Made by a program: the position numbers and the translations under genes. DNA of 64,000 nucleotides from Monomorium pharaonis (lineage: Eukaryota > Arthropoda > Insecta > Hymenoptera > Formicidae), in NCBI RefSeq assembly GCF_013373865.1, contig NC_050476.1:11334001-11398000 (forward strand), read 5' to 3'. Below, piece by piece: positions 12,001-23,438 of this stretch. The notes beneath the pieces were generated by a model. The model did not search any database and was not told the DNA's origin. It saw nothing but the letters and a program-made list of their open reading frames with translations. Position 1 is the first letter of the stretch. Every line of letters starts with the position of its first letter.

Positions 12001-12060
12001 TGGGAGAGGAGACTTGGAAACACATTTGGGAGGAATGCGTAGACTGGGAGGAGGAAAAAG
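9040..12060 (+). pseudogene. LINE ORF2: APE endonuclease - reverse transcriptase, multiply frameshifted
   Basis: The endonuclease opens with YKVALWNVAGLRNKDG (about 9046). It has the metal-binding block VVIGGDFNVRTG (about 9453-9490) and ends with SVIDYVIGN and DSDHQPV (about 9660-9760), all standard APE motifs. The reverse transcriptase shows GKAAGRNGIPNKVW (about 10354), FMDMKAAFDSVDRE (about 10749) and the catalytic YADDMVLLAKDEEGM (about 11038). A terminal knuckle CRMCGLGEETWKHIWEEC fits C-x2-C..H-x4-C (about 11990-12045). The blocks fall in different frames with several stops, so nothing functional is encoded. The long open frames on the minus strand here are an artefact of the purine bias. 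Confidence 0.85.
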
Positions 12061-12408
12061 AATGGTAGATGGTTAAGGAGGTGTCGGGAGAGAAGGGAGA
12101 AAGAGAGCGGTGGCTGGAGAGATTGGACAACATGTGAGAGGAAAAGCGAAAAGAGGAGGGGGGGGAGAGAAAATGTCCGGGGTGAAAAGAGGGAAGTGAA
12201 TGTGGACAGAGTGGTGAAGGATGAGGAATGAATGGGATGAGTGATGGAAGCGGAGGTCCACGAATAAATATGAGGATGTATGAATAGTAGAACGTATGTA
12301 ATCTTTCTCTCTCGTGATATAATATTACGTACTAGTATGTGCAGTCGAAACGGTATTTATTTGTAAGCGGAGCGGGAGTCCGCTTGTACCCCGCAAGGGA
12401 TTGGCAAT

Positions 12409-12433
12409 ACAGCATCTATCTATCTATCTATAA
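12409..12433. repeat. (TATC)n tail of the LINE
   Basis: About five CTAT/TATC units directly after the 3' end sequence. It serves as the simple-repeat tail that some LINE families carry instead of poly(A). Confidence 0.75.
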
Positions 12434-13218
12434 AATTATTTTATGCAAAGATGGTTGCAAAAACAGTTGAAGTTTCATATTATTTCGATGTAAAAAAAAA
12501 ATTGAAAAGTTTTTGTATTTTTTTTCGCATTTTTCTACTTAAAAGTTACCATAACTTTTTTTGTACTTTATTTTACATAAGTTTTGGCAATAGATGCTTT
12601 TTAATTTTTTTATAGACCTTTAACATTGCGAATAAAGTCGCTGAAAACTGATAAAAATGCATTCACTTGGGTGTTAATAGGTTGACTTATATTTTAAGAG
12701 TTTTTGATGTGCTTGGTTTTAAGATTTAGGAAGACCAATTTTGATTAATTTGAATTTGACAGTTTTTGAAATCGTTTTAAGTTTGACTTACTAGTTTATT
12801 ATATTGTGCAATTAACGGGAACGGATCACTATTAGAGGCCAAGCTCGTTTAATTTCATATTTAATTTTTTATTTAAATATATTATTTAATAGACTGCATA
12901 AATCGAATGCATTGTGCAACAAAAAAGAATATATTTTTTAATTATGTAGACAAACATTTTAAAAATTAAATAATCAAAGTAAAATATTTAATTAAAAAAT
13001 ATTATATTAATTTATTAATTAACAGCAAACTTTTCATTAATAAATAGCGAACATATGCATGCATAAATTATTTAAATATAATGTGTAGAAGTGTTAAATG
13101 TGTCAAATTATGTTACGTACAGTAAATCAACAAATTTTAAGTTGCTTTCATTGTCAGTAAATTCAAACTTTGTAAAAAACTAACATGAATAATTAAGAGA
13201 ATTATTAACGTGTTTTAC
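12434..13218. other. AT-rich, no gene recognised
   Basis: About 785 bp of very AT-rich sequence directly downstream, on the minus strand, of the channel exon. It is probably intron, but I see no further exon in it. Confidence 0.55.
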
Positions 13219-13523
13219 TAACATTCTGTCTTACTACGACGAGGATAAAAGAATGGTCTACAACCGCAGAACTTCTGGATATTATAAATTTTACAATCAA
13301 CGATACAATCACTGTAAGTATACATTGTACCACTATACTTTGTGCGCCCCTCATGCGTGAAGATACACTTGCGTTTATTCCTGGGATAATTTTCAATGAT
13401 CCTGGTACTTAGAAAGGCTGTCGTGGTTACATCTACGAAAGTCTCAGAAAGAGGCATTGCAAGAATCTCACTGACACCACCGCTAGTCATGTCCGGATAA
13501 TCGGTAGGATTAAACACAATCAC
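13219..13523 (-). CDS. Internal exon of a DEG/ENaC (pickpocket-type) sodium channel gene
   Basis: This is the only clear host coding sequence. Read on the minus strand, it starts after a good acceptor (TTTTCAG at 13530-13524) and stays open for about 101 codons to a GTAAAA donor at 13218. Pickpocket proteins are trimeric sodium channels of the plasma membrane, used in mechano-, chemo- and osmosensation. The exon encodes part of the Cys-rich extracellular domain: an FNPTDYPD block, then KRKCIFTHEG, YTYSDCIVDCK and FCGCRPFFYP, the Cys pattern of the ASC family just before the second membrane segment. No frameshift or stop interrupts it; the TAG seen after SKTEC falls across the donor. Flanking exons are not recognisable in the window, so the gene is either split by very long, TE-filled introns or a fragment. 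The exact paralogue is unknown. Confidence 0.72.
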
Positions 13524-13589
13524 CTGAAAATCCGTATTATTATATATTAATTTTATTTTATATTATATATCAATTTTATATTTAATTAT

Positions 13590-14522
13590 TGTAGAGAATC
13601 GCTGGTTGGCTCGCTCGAAAGTTGAAATAACTGGAGACAAGGAGCACTTGATATGTCTATCTTTATTTAAGCCTATGTACACTATATACAGATTCCTTTT
13701 AGATTTAGTATAGGTGGCCTCCGGAGGAGGCCGTAAAAAAGGTGGTGATCTACACGCCTGGTCTTTAGGCTTCCACACTAGTGGCGGTACGGTCTTGGTC
13801 ACCCGGTAGTTGCCGGAATTATTATTACAGTCGAGGAGTACGGTGGACGTAATCTTAGGGTCTTAGTACCCCATAGATTTCTTTTCGCCTTTTTTCTTCT
13901 TCCCTCGATGCTTCTCTTACTTTTCGCGTCGATGTTTCCGTCTTTTAGATCCGCTGGCTTTCGTGTTATTGGTCGGCGTATGTCCGTTAGGGATGTAGTC
14001 TTCCGCTGGAGCGGAGGCTTTGTCGGTCTGTGTCTCAGCTTCCTTCCGCAGGGCTGGTTCTCTGGTCTGCGTCCTCCCGTGTCTGCTCTCGTGCTGGTCT
14101 GCCTCTCAACTGTCGCAGTCTCCTTGGCCAAGGCTTCCAATAAGTCCGGGAGGTGATACCTCGGGGAGGTGTACCTCCACACTCGTGGATCGTCGGCTGC
14201 CAGGTATACCCTCGGTGGTCGCGTCAGCGATATCAAGCCGGATAGTATGGAACAGAGTCACCACTCGCCGTTGCTAGTCGCCAGGCTGCTGTATTATATC
14301 GAACAATCAGACTCGACTGCTATAGCGCAAAGAGTGACTCAAAGCTCTCCGGCGGCTCCTTATATCTTCTGGATGGTGTGCCTTTATTTGGCAGAATCGG
14401 GGTCTTCTTGTGGCGGCAGTGCATAGCTTCATTTTTATAATATCTCGTGCTCTTACTCCTGAGTGTTTCACTGTTTGCCGGGTTGCGTGGCGACTAGGCG
14501 TCATCCGCTTTCTGTCGCCACA
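13590..14522 (-). mobile_element. Solo LTR 1 (933 bp) with 5-bp target duplication
   Basis: Termini TGTAGAGAATC and CTGTCGCCACA are flanked by the perfect duplication ATTAT (13585-13589 and 14523-14527). Read on the minus strand it has a TATA-like GATATAAGGAG (about 14365) and an AATAAA (about 13670) near its end, so it is oriented minus. No internal region exists. It lies about 60 bp beyond the acceptor of the channel exon, in the presumed intron and in the sense orientation of that gene. Confidence 0.82.
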
Positions 14523-15214
14523 ATTATTATTTTATATGTGTTGTTATTTTAAAATAAAAACTAATTAAAATCCTTATCTAAAATTAGTTATTAATATATT
14601 GTTATAAAATATATTGTTATAAAATAAAATTTTTTTTAAATTAGATTATTTGATACAATATCATTATACATATGGGACATTCCACGTCAACTGAGACAGA
14701 GCTGTGCCCAAAATTTAACGCAACAGAAAAAACATTTGAGGGCTCAAATTAATCGTATTCTCATGTACCTTCGAATGCAATGTGGCGTTGCTAAAAAATT
14801 CTATATGGCGGTCAATACGACACCTATATACTTCATAAAATTTAAAATCTTATGCAAAAAATGGCCATGCCCAAAATTTAACGCAACAGAAAGAAACGTT
14901 TGAGGACTCAAATTAGTCGTATTCTCATGTACTTTCGAAGGCAATATGGCATTGTTAAAAAATTCAATATGGCGGTTAATATGGCGCCCATATATCTCAT
15001 AAAATGTCAAACCTCATTCGAAAAATGGCCACGCCTAAAATTTAACGCAATAGAAGAAAACATTTGTGGATTTAAATTAATTATATTCTCATATACTTTC
15101 GTGTGCCACGTAGCCTTCGTGTCGAATTTTTTTGTACTAGATTTTCTTTAAATTTATTATTTGTGAGCTTTTGAAATCTCTAATCACGATTCTGAATTTA
15201 GAATTTCGAAATTC

Positions 15215-16179
15215 TGTAACGTCCGTTTTTCGCGCGGAGATTTTAACTCGTCGGAAATAAAAGGCCAGGGCGAAAAAGGTTCAGAAAACAGCAAAAATGC
15301 AGTGGATAGGTTGAACGATACAATTTATTTCTTTATTAAAGTACAATGATGTTTACTCGGATATTTACAACGCGAATGAAGTATATACAACGGTCGTACT
15401 ATGTACAGCGATATTTCCCGGTGATCAGGAGCGGAGCGCGTGACAGCGGGCCGATCAGCTGTCTGGTATGGCGGGATGTCGGCGGTGCGCGGTGAGGCGG
15501 GCGGCGCGTGTCGCGAGCCCGACGTTTGGGCTAGGTGGCCGGCGGGCGCGCGGTGTGGAACCGGCTGTCTCGCGTCCCGATGTTTTCTACGAATTGTTAC
15601 GGCAATTCCTCGAACGGCGGCTTGGTTTTCTGGAACGGCGCCGGCCCCGAGTACTCTCGGGGGAAGACGGAGAACACTCCGTGTCGTTTACCGGGCCGTA
15701 AGGATGCGGTCGGGAAGGATCCCTGCTAGCTGCCGAGAGCTCTCGGCGGAGACAGAGCACGCTCTACCCCCGTTGTCTGCTAGCGAGGAAGGAAAAAGAA
15801 TCGAGCTAGGCCGAGAACTCTCGGCGATGACGGAGAACACTCCACCGTTTTGCTGGCTCGTAGGGCTTGTCTTCTCGTCGACGGAACGTATCGGACGGGA
15901 TAACGAGAAGTGAAGTTTGTCGCTGCCGGGCGGCCTTATATATGGTCCCCGGCAGCGACTCGAGAGTTTTCGGAGTTCCTCGGCCTCCTCTCGGTTACAT
16001 CTCCGGGATGCTGGTTCGAGAGGAGGGAGGCGAAGCGCCTCCGAGATGCGCGTCATCTCGGCGGTGTGGAGTGCTTATGGGCGCGCTCTCGTCCGTTTCT
16101 CGGCCCGTTTCTTGGCCCGGCGGATGGTCGGCCGGGCCTTGCGGTCGTTGTTAGCCGCTTAGGAACGCGGTTCGTTACA
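15215..16179 (-). mobile_element. Solo LTR 2 (965 bp) inside the left arm of T1
   Basis: TGTAACGTCC..GGTTCGTTACA termini with the 4-bp duplication ATTC (15211-15214, 16180-16183), the usual gypsy length. The T1 arm resumes on both sides, and the uninterrupted right arm (about 21810-21830) shows the empty site. On the minus strand there is a TATATAAG box (about 15937) and an AATAAA (about 15325), so it points left. It is GC-rich compared with its surroundings. Confidence 0.85.
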
Positions 16180-16440
16180 ATTCAAACTATTAAATCGATT
16201 GGTATCGTAGCATTATATTCTGCAGTATTACAGAAGTGTGCAGGAAGGTAAAATGTCGGAAGATTAAGAAGACAAAGAGTCGAAACGAAAAGCATCGTAC
16301 GCCAAGTGGCAAAAAATTACCTTTCATGGAATGGTGGACATATTAGTGCGTTTGATGGTCCGTATCTCTGGATGTTTGTTTACTTTACGTTATGTAGTAA
16401 ACTATAATCAATTAAAATCAGGAAGCTCAACACTAGTATA

Positions 16441-16709
16441 TCCCAGATAGCCACAAATGTATGTATGAGCACAAATTGTTCTCATGTTGCTAATAAAGAT
16501 GTTAGCATCTTGCTATGCATTTACGTCGTCCCTTGTGCTGTTATTTGCTAGCATTCGACACTGATCTTAAGTAATGCTAGCATAATGTTTGAAACGTGCA
16601 AAGAATTTTATTTCCGACATCGAATGCTAGCAAACAACAGCACAACGGACGACATAAATGCATAGGAATATGCTAATATCTTTATTATACCAAACTGGCT
16701 ATCTGGGAT
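16441..16709. mobile_element. Palindromic MITE (269 bp)
   Basis: Ends TCCCAGATAGCCA and TGGCTATCTGGGA are inverted, and the interior is largely palindromic (TGCATTTACGTCGTCC against GGACGACATAAATGCA). TATA lies on both sides or nearly so, with TATA before and TTATA after. It is inserted in the T1 transposase region. Confidence 0.8.
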
Positions 16710-16893
16710 TATACAATTTCTACGCAATTCATAAATTTATTCTAAATTTGATAATTTCTTCTACTTTTCTTTTCATACATTTTTAACTTGTTCTTCTGTA
16801 CCTCGTTAACTTGTGTGCATATCATGTCAGGTGTTAGGCAAACAATCACGAATCGCATTGATAGATGTTGCAACCCTTTAAAGGCTGGACAAA

Positions 16894-16934
16894 CCTACAT
16901 GCCTTTCCAGGCAAACCCTCGAAAGGCATGTAGG
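16894..16934. repeat. Short hairpin (14-bp arms)
   Basis: CCTACATGCCTTTC and its exact reverse complement are separated by 13 bases. The function is unknown; it may be a remnant of a small palindromic insert in the transposase region. Confidence 0.7.
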
Positions 16935-18790
16935 TAGGTACAGGGCTAAGAAAAATTTCCAAGTTACTATCGAGGAAACATCCACATTTACCGACAAATG
17001 CTACAATTTGCGATAGATGTCGAAAAATGTGCAGCGGAAATAATTCAGTGGAATCTATGAATCTGGAATCAAGCTATGAAATGCACGAAGAGTCACATAC
17101 AGAGCCAAAACGACAGTGCTTATCGAGGGAAAAGCAACTGGAAAAGCTTTTGGATGGACTAAAAGAGGAATTCACTTTTTTACCTGCTAAAAATCCTCTT
17201 TGATTAAGTATACTCACAGTGGCCCCTGTTTCGTGGACCTTGCGTCAAATTGCTTCCGAATTTAGTACTTCTATACGACAGGCTGGTAAAAGTAAGGAGT
17301 TAAAAAAATTGCGTGGAGTATTAGCTACACCAATTGCTAAACGTGGGAAAATAGTACCCATTGAAACAATTGAGAAGGTACGACAATTTTATGAAAGTGG
17401 TAGGAACAGTCATATTATGCCAAATAAAAAAGATGTAGTTTCGGTTAAAGTTGACGGAAAAACAGAAAAACTGTAAAAACGATTATTACTTAGCGATATT
17501 AAAAGTATACACATGGATTGTAAAACTTTGTATCCAGTAATTCCAATTGGCTTGAGCAAGTTCGCAGAAATTCGACCATCCAATTGCGTTGCAGCTGGTG
17601 CAGCAAGTACGTACTGCGTCTGTGTCTGTGTAATAAATCAAAATTTTAAAGCTATGCTCGATGCTGTTTATTTTTCAAACCTAACCGATGGTCAAGAAGG
17701 AGCAATTCAACATTACACAGATTTGCGTTTCGTACGTATTGTGTACGAACCCAGAGCCGAATTGTTATTTCGGCGAGTGTAACACATGCTGAGGTATGGA
17801 AAATTTCCGAGATCGTATTACCAGTGTTTTAGAAAAAAGTGCAATCGTTGAAATCATTTTTAGCATATGGGAGTCCACTGATAGGTGTACATTGAAAAAG
17901 CAGTGTCTCTCTAATGATGACTTCGTTACGGAACTATGTAATGGCTTAGAAAAGTTGCTGCCTCATCATTTTATAGCAAAAAAAATTAATCGAAGTATAT
18001 TACGGAAAAAAAAATAATTTGAAAAATGATGAGGTACTCCTACAATACGACTTTTCTGAAAATTACGGCTATGTTGCACCAGATGCAGCGCAAGCTTTTC
18101 ATTATATTCATTAATAACACTCAATGCATCGTGCATCCCGTTATTTTTTATTACAAATGTAGTGAAGAAATTCATCACAGCAATATTGTGTTATTATCGG
18201 AATGTACAACGCACAACACGGCTTCAGTATATATAATGCAACAATCAGTAATTTCAGAGATAAAAAGACTGCCCAAAATTGAAAAAAATTATCTACTTCA
18301 CTGATAGTGCTAAGCACTATAAAAATCGATTCCAGATGATAAATTTGTTGAATCACGAACAAGATTTTCAAGTACAAGCTGAATGGTATTTTCATGCGAT
18401 CGCTCATGGAAAAGGAGCGTGTGATGGTATCGGAACGACTTTTAAGAGAGAAGCCACTTGCGCTAGCCTGCAAGCTAAAACAGTAAAAGCAATTTTAGAT
18501 TTCGAATCTTTTTTCCAATGAACACAGAAGAAATTTAAAACTATAAAGTTCTTTCATTACAGTAAAAAAGATCACGACAGGATTAAAAAACATCTTGTTA
18601 AAACATTTTCTGTGGCTCCTGCCGTCACAAAAATTCAACTCGGACATACTTTTATTGTTCAGCAGGATAAACAATTAAAAGTCTTGAGATATTCTAACGC
18701 CAATGAGTCATTCGCCGTTGTTCAATATTAAACGGTCTAAAACTACATTTTCCAAAAAAATGGTGAAATGAATTGTTGTGAGCGAGGCAC

Positions 18791-18859
18791 TCACAACCGA
18801 TAATATAATATTGTATAATGTAGAATCTACATTATACAATATTATATTATCGGTTGTGA
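18791..18859. repeat. Perfect 34-bp inverted repeat with a 1-base spacer
   Basis: TCACAACCGATAATATAATA and the following 14 bases are repeated exactly in inverted form after a single A at 18825. It ends one base before the TAA that flanks foldback Q. Confidence 0.9.
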
Positions 18860-18862
18860 TAA

Positions 18863-20252
18863 CCCCACCCCTTTTTTTTTTAATTTTGAAGATTTTGTAA
18901 GGACAAAAATTAAAGAGCATTAAAAGCCAAATCCATCTAAATATAATAATATATGGATTCCATTATTCTCAATTATTCTCGTGCTATAGGCGCCGCGCTA
19001 GAAGTTGCGTTATTTCTTTAGTTGCGTCACATTCAATAACTGCCTCTCCTGCGTATATTTTTATATTAGAACATAAAAACCTAATTACATAATACTCAAC
19101 GTATTACACGATGTAAAGTATAAATATATATAACAAAAGTAGCATATATATACGTATGTGCATACGTACATTTTCATTGTTACAAATGCGAATATAGATT
19201 AATATAAAGCAAAATATTTTTTTAATATTTAAAATTGCAAATACAATATAACAAAATATATAATATTAAGAGAGAAGTATAAAATATAAACTGCAATAAC
19301 TATTTGCATAATTATATTATTTACACTATATGCACATAGCATACTCTGATAATAAAGGTAATATAATTATATAATTTAATTTAATGAGTTTAAAAATACG
19401 TTTATACGGATATATATATATATATATACACATACATTTTGCAGACGACACGGGCGAATAAGTTTAATATCAGTGTTGATAGACGGGCCAGTTGTTCTCG
19501 CGCAGGCGCATCATATGAGGCCTCAATAAAATATCCATTAGTAATAGGAAGGCGATCTTTAGTCCCCATACAATTTTTTTGCAAATTTATAAAAACGTTA
19601 ACACTTTTTATATATTTAACACGCACGCATATATTTACATATCGTTTGCATGTATATTTGTGTATACACTGAAAAAATATGTAATATATTCAATAAGATA
19701 TGTTATTGCGGGCTGCCAATTACAGATATACTCAATACAATAATATATGCTATTGCAGTATCAATATTGCACTTGCATTAATAGCAAATGTTATTGTATT
19801 GAGTATTTTATGTAGTTGGCAGCCCGCAAACACATATGTTATTGACTATATTACTTTTTTTTGTGTATATATTTAATATAAATTAAGAAATTAAAAATAA
19901 TTTGCATTTAATAATAAAAATCAACTTAAAAACGAAAAAAGGTAAATTTTTGGAATAAAACATATATTTAAATTGAAATAAAATATTTTATTTGGCGGAA
20001 CTCATACAGAATATCGACATTGGTCACAAGGCTAAGGGAAAACCGCCAAAAAATCTTATCAGTATTCATCAAATACGATATTTATAAATTATTCTATTTA
20101 ATACGAGAAAATATACATGCATGTTTAATATATGTATAAAAGGTGTTAACGTTTTTATAAATTTACAAAGAAATTGTATGCGAATTAAAGATCTCCTTCC
20201 TATTGAAAAGATCTTCCTTTTAATGAAAATGTACGTACGCATTAACGTATAT

Positions 20253-20291
<39 letters not shown>

Positions 20292-20842
20292 CGTATTATA
20301 TTTGCCACTTTTTTTGTAATATTAAGAAACAGTCAAATATGAAAGCAAATTTTTTTTATGTTTCTAAAGGATTTCAGAAATATTGCATTTGCAATTTTAT
20401 AAAAACATTAAGCAAATACATTTCTGAAATATTTAGGATGAAAAGTTATAATTAAAATGTTAATGAAATATTTCTATACTATTTCCGATCGTTACAATTT
20501 CACCAATGTTACATGCCGTGTGGGATGCTATTTTTGTTATATATATGCATTTATGCTTTATACCTTGTAATACGTTGAGTTATGTAATTAAAATTAATCC
20601 GTTTTTGTGTTCTAATATAAAAATATACGCAAGGGAGGCAGTTATTGAATGTGACGCGACTAAAGAAATAACGCAACTTCTAGCGCGGCGCCTATAGCAC
20701 GAGATTATCATCTTGTTTTGCCAATAATTGAAAATAATGGAATCCATATATTATTATATTTGAATGGATTTGGCTTTTAATGCTCTTTAATTTTTGTCCT
20801 TACAAAATTTTAAAAATTTTGAAAGAAGGGATGGAGGTGGGG
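18863..20842. mobile_element. Foldback element Q (about 2 kb) with TAA flanks
   Basis: CCCCACCC at the left and GGTGGGG at the right begin inverted arms of roughly 300 bp each (18863-19180 and 20520-20842). They contain the blocks AAAGAGCATTAAAAGCC and GGCGCCGCGCTAGAAGTTGCG in opposite orientation. A second inverted pair lies inside (19560-19640 against 20110-20215). TAA occurs directly outside both ends (18860-18862, 20843-20845), which would fit the 3-bp duplication of PIF/Harbinger elements. No coding sequence. Confidence 0.65.
19669..19865. mobile_element. Mariner-like MITE (197 bp) at the centre of Q
   Basis: Ends CACTGAAAAAATATG and the inverted AAAAAAAAGTG-like right end are bounded by TA on both sides. 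The interior is a hairpin with GCGGGCTGCCAATTAC against its inverted copy GTAGTTGGCAGCCCGC. TA duplication suits the Tc1/mariner group. Confidence 0.75.
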
Positions 20843-21119
20843 TAAATTAAAAAGTTTAAAAATTTTGAAAAATCTAAATATACTATTGTAAAGAGTACAA
20901 AATACCATAAAACTTTTGTATAAATTATTTTTTCATAAACCTTATATTTTCAAAGATATTCGCCAAAAACGAAAAAAACGCATTATTTTTGAGAGGTGGT
21001 TTCAACTCCTAAACGTCGAGATACACCGCTAAAAAAAATATGGGTCTAATATTTTTTCATGTTCTACAACATATCTAAAGCTCATTAAAATCGGTGAGAG
21101 ACAGTTCTGTCCGTTCCCT

Positions 21120-21364
21120 TGTTAGTCGCAACGCACCTCGAGCGAGCGAATATACAGCGCGCTATCTCAGAGCCGCGCGCCGTATCTTATCACCTCTGAG
21201 TAAAACAACACGGCACCTTCGCCGACCGCGAGTGAAAAGAACTGCATGTAACTTATAGAGAATAAACATCTGTTTTTAATTATCAAAAATAAGTGTGTCA
21301 GTGACTCGAGGACCCTGCCAACGAAAGCCTCCTTTCGCGAGTTCTTACTCCTAAGGCGGCAACA
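21120..21364 (+). repeat. Possible LTR remnant (245 bp)
   Basis: Starts TGTTAGTCGC, ends GGCGGCAACA, contains GAGAATAAAC as a possible polyadenylation signal, and is GC-rich in an AT-rich setting. No target duplication and no internal region; the alternative is a chance arrangement. Confidence 0.3.
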
Positions 21365-21424
21365 AACTCAACAAGATTATTTGTCGCAAGGTACGGCAAA
21401 ATCATTTTGTTGCACCGCAAGGTA

Positions 21425-21545
21425 CAACAGAATAAACAAAAAAAAGCAAAGAACACAAAAAATAAAAACAAAAAACAAAGCAAAAACACGAAAATAAAAA
21501 ATAAAAAAACAAATAAAACAAAAACACAAAAAAATAAAAAGGAAA
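21425..21545. repeat. A-rich low-complexity tract
   Basis: Runs of AAAACAAAAAATAAA-like sequence. Open frames across it on the minus strand are low-complexity artefacts. Confidence 0.8.
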
Positions 21546-22189
21546 ATAATGCGGGTTTCGAACATTTATATTGAAGACAGTCTCAACCCTGATAAAAGCA
21601 GAAAGCTTTCTATATGATAAGAACAGTATATTATGTAAAAAACTCTGTGATACAAATACAAACTACTATTCTATGAAAGGTGATCACTTGGCGTACGAAG
21701 CTTTTCATTTCGACCTTTTGTCTTCCTAATCTTCCAACATTTTACCTTCCTGCACACTTCGCCTGTAATACTGCAGAATATAATGCCACGATACAAATCG
21801 GTCTAATGGTTTAAATTTTGAAATTCTAAATTCAGAATCGTGATTAGAGATCTCGAAAGCCCCCAAATAATAAATTTAAAGAAAATCTAGTATAAAAATA
21901 TTTGATACAAAGACTACGTGGCACACGAAAGTATATAAGAAGACAATTAATTTGAGCCCTCAAACGTTCCTTTCTGTTGCCTTAAATTTTAGGCGTAGCC
22001 ATTTTTCGGATGAGACTTGAAATTTTATAAAATATATAGGTCCCGTATTGACCGCCATATTGAATTTTTCATAACGCCACATTGCATTCGAAAGCACATA
22101 AGAATACGATTAATTTGAACTCTTACACGTTTTTTCTTGTTGCGTTAAATTTTGGGCACAGCTCTGTCTCAGTTGACGTGGAATGTTCC

Positions 22190-22827
22190 ATATATAAGCA
22201 TGAAATAATATACAATCAATTATTATTTTATAAAAATACTTTAAAACAAAATTAAAAAAATAAAAGTAAAAATTGTAAAGAACAAGCTTTATGATTTGCA
22301 GTCTCATTCATTGAGGGAATTTCGTATTTTAAGTCTATTATACTTTACATATCGACAACAAACGTTACAAACGTGTTACGTTCGACACGGAAATTTCCCT
22401 TTTTCTTGTGCCGCCCCTCACTTTTTTCTCCTCTTCGCCTTTTTCGTAGCATCCCGCAGAACCATGAGGAAAGAACGAAGGAGAGCCAACCCGCTATCTT
22501 TTTGATAAAGAATTGAACGCCTCGATTAGATACTATTTGTGCCGAATTTTAAGAATTTAGTGTTAATTGTTCATGGCTGTGATCAACTGTGCGCAACGCG
22601 CGCGTTTGCCCGGCACGCGATTCACGCACCAAGCACGTGGAATGCTCGCGGCTTCTACGTTCAAAAATAAAAATTTTTTACTATTAAAGTTTTATAAAAA
22701 TTATAATAAAATTTATATAATAACGAAAAGGCACATAAAATGCGCATAATTGTTGTCTAATATAAAAATAAAAAAGTAAATACGTTATTTAATTAATAAA
22801 AAATAATTATTTTTTTATTAAGTGCAA
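22190..22827. other. No gene recognised
   Basis: About 640 bp between T1 and the giant LTR-like copy. A short open frame at 22296-22505 has no recognisable feature. Confidence 0.5.
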
Positions 22828-23268
22828 TGTTACGTCCAGCCTTGTGGGATTTAACTTTATTTATTTGATTGGAAAGGATATTTCAGGAATGCTGGTAAGG
22901 CAGGGAAGGACGTAATGAAACTTACCATTCTCGTAGGCACGCAAGAGAGAGAGTGTAGGTGCCGTGGATCGAACGTATTTTTTGTGACTCAAGAATATAG
23001 GTCAACGTGCCAGTAGGTCCGCTATAACCCATTTCAAGTCGTGCGTCCGTCGATCCAACAAATTGAATTGTTTTAACTCGGGATCGGACAGGTGCTATTT
23101 TTGTTCGGGACGAGAAGAGGTAGTTGAAATTAATTGAACAATGGAATTACTAAAAAACTAACAAATTATTTATTCTAACGTTAAGTTTACAAAGAGAGCT
23201 GAAGTCATTGTGATTTAGACAGTTTTATGTATCTCTAACATGGGTTCTGTTTGAATAACAATGTTTAA

Positions 23269-23270
<2 letters not shown>

Positions 23271-23309
<39 letters not shown>
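23271..23309. repeat. (AT)n microsatellite
   Basis: Uninterrupted AT run of about 39 bp inside copy L of the giant LTR-like element. Confidence 0.9.
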
Positions 23310-23313
<4 letters not shown>

Positions 23314-23438
23314 TATAAATTTTAAAATAAAGTTAACACTTGATTGTTTAATATTGTTGTTAAAGCGATTCGGAGGAAGATGGAAAAGGTAATCATTGCC
23401 ATTTTGAAATATGTATTTTCCTTTCTCTTTTCTTTTTG

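Larger units (their letters stand above)
7769..12433 (+). mobile_element. Non-LTR retrotransposon (LINE) with APE endonuclease, purine-rich, decayed
   Basis: The 4.7 kb run has a strong A+G bias on the plus strand and contains, in order, a Lys/Glu-rich ORF1 fragment, an APE-type endonuclease, a reverse transcriptase with YADD and a C-terminal CCHC knuckle. The 3' end runs into a TATC repeat in place of poly(A). The order EN-RT-CCHC fits the Jockey/R1/CR1-type superfamily; I cannot assign a clade. Many frameshifts and stops are present. A TTAGG array abuts the 5' end. Confidence 0.85.
16253..18560 (+). pseudogene. T1 transposase, decayed (HGKGACDG family)
   Basis: The likely start ATG 16253 lies inside the left inverted repeat (MSED, then stops within a few codons). 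Recognisable blocks follow in several frames: RCRKMCSG (about 17019), a basic region with KPKRQCLSREKQ-like residues (about 17105), DVVSVKVDGKTEKL (17433-17474), STYCVCVCVINQNFK (about 17608) and KIIYFTDSAKHYKNRFQM (about 18282). The last strong block is AEWYFHAIAHGKGACDGIG (18380-18436). The Asp in FTDSA and the HGKGACDG block look like catalytic-core motifs, but this is inference. There are at least five stops or frame changes, and a 269-bp MITE interrupts the 5' part. The same two blocks recur on the minus strand at 46870-47080. Confidence 0.65.
14674..22189 (+). mobile_element. DNA transposon T1, 7.5 kb, with long terminal inverted repeats and many nested inserts
   Basis: The left end GGGACATTCCACGTCAACTG and the right end, its reverse complement with one change (GGAACATTCC), open inverted repeats of about 700 bp. 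The left arm is 14674-15214 plus 16180-16345, split by a solo LTR; the right arm is 21640-22189. The arms even include the start of the transposase gene. The left arm contains about 2.5 direct copies of a unit of about 165 bp (CCCAAAATTTAACGCAACAG). Removing the inserts (solo LTR, MITE, foldback Q) leaves about 4.3 kb. The transposase belongs to an insect family I recognise by an HGKGACDG motif but cannot name. A second, partial copy lies at 45739-47159. No clear target duplication; flanks are ATAT-like on both sides. Confidence 0.75.

Noticed and set aside
8361..12261. Several long minus-strand frames rich in Ser, Leu, Pro and Phe
   Set aside because: They are the complement of a purine-rich LINE; the plus strand carries the endonuclease and RT motifs.
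13563..14236. Minus-strand frames upstream of the channel exon as further exons
   Set aside because: They lie within a solo LTR with a perfect ATTAT duplication.
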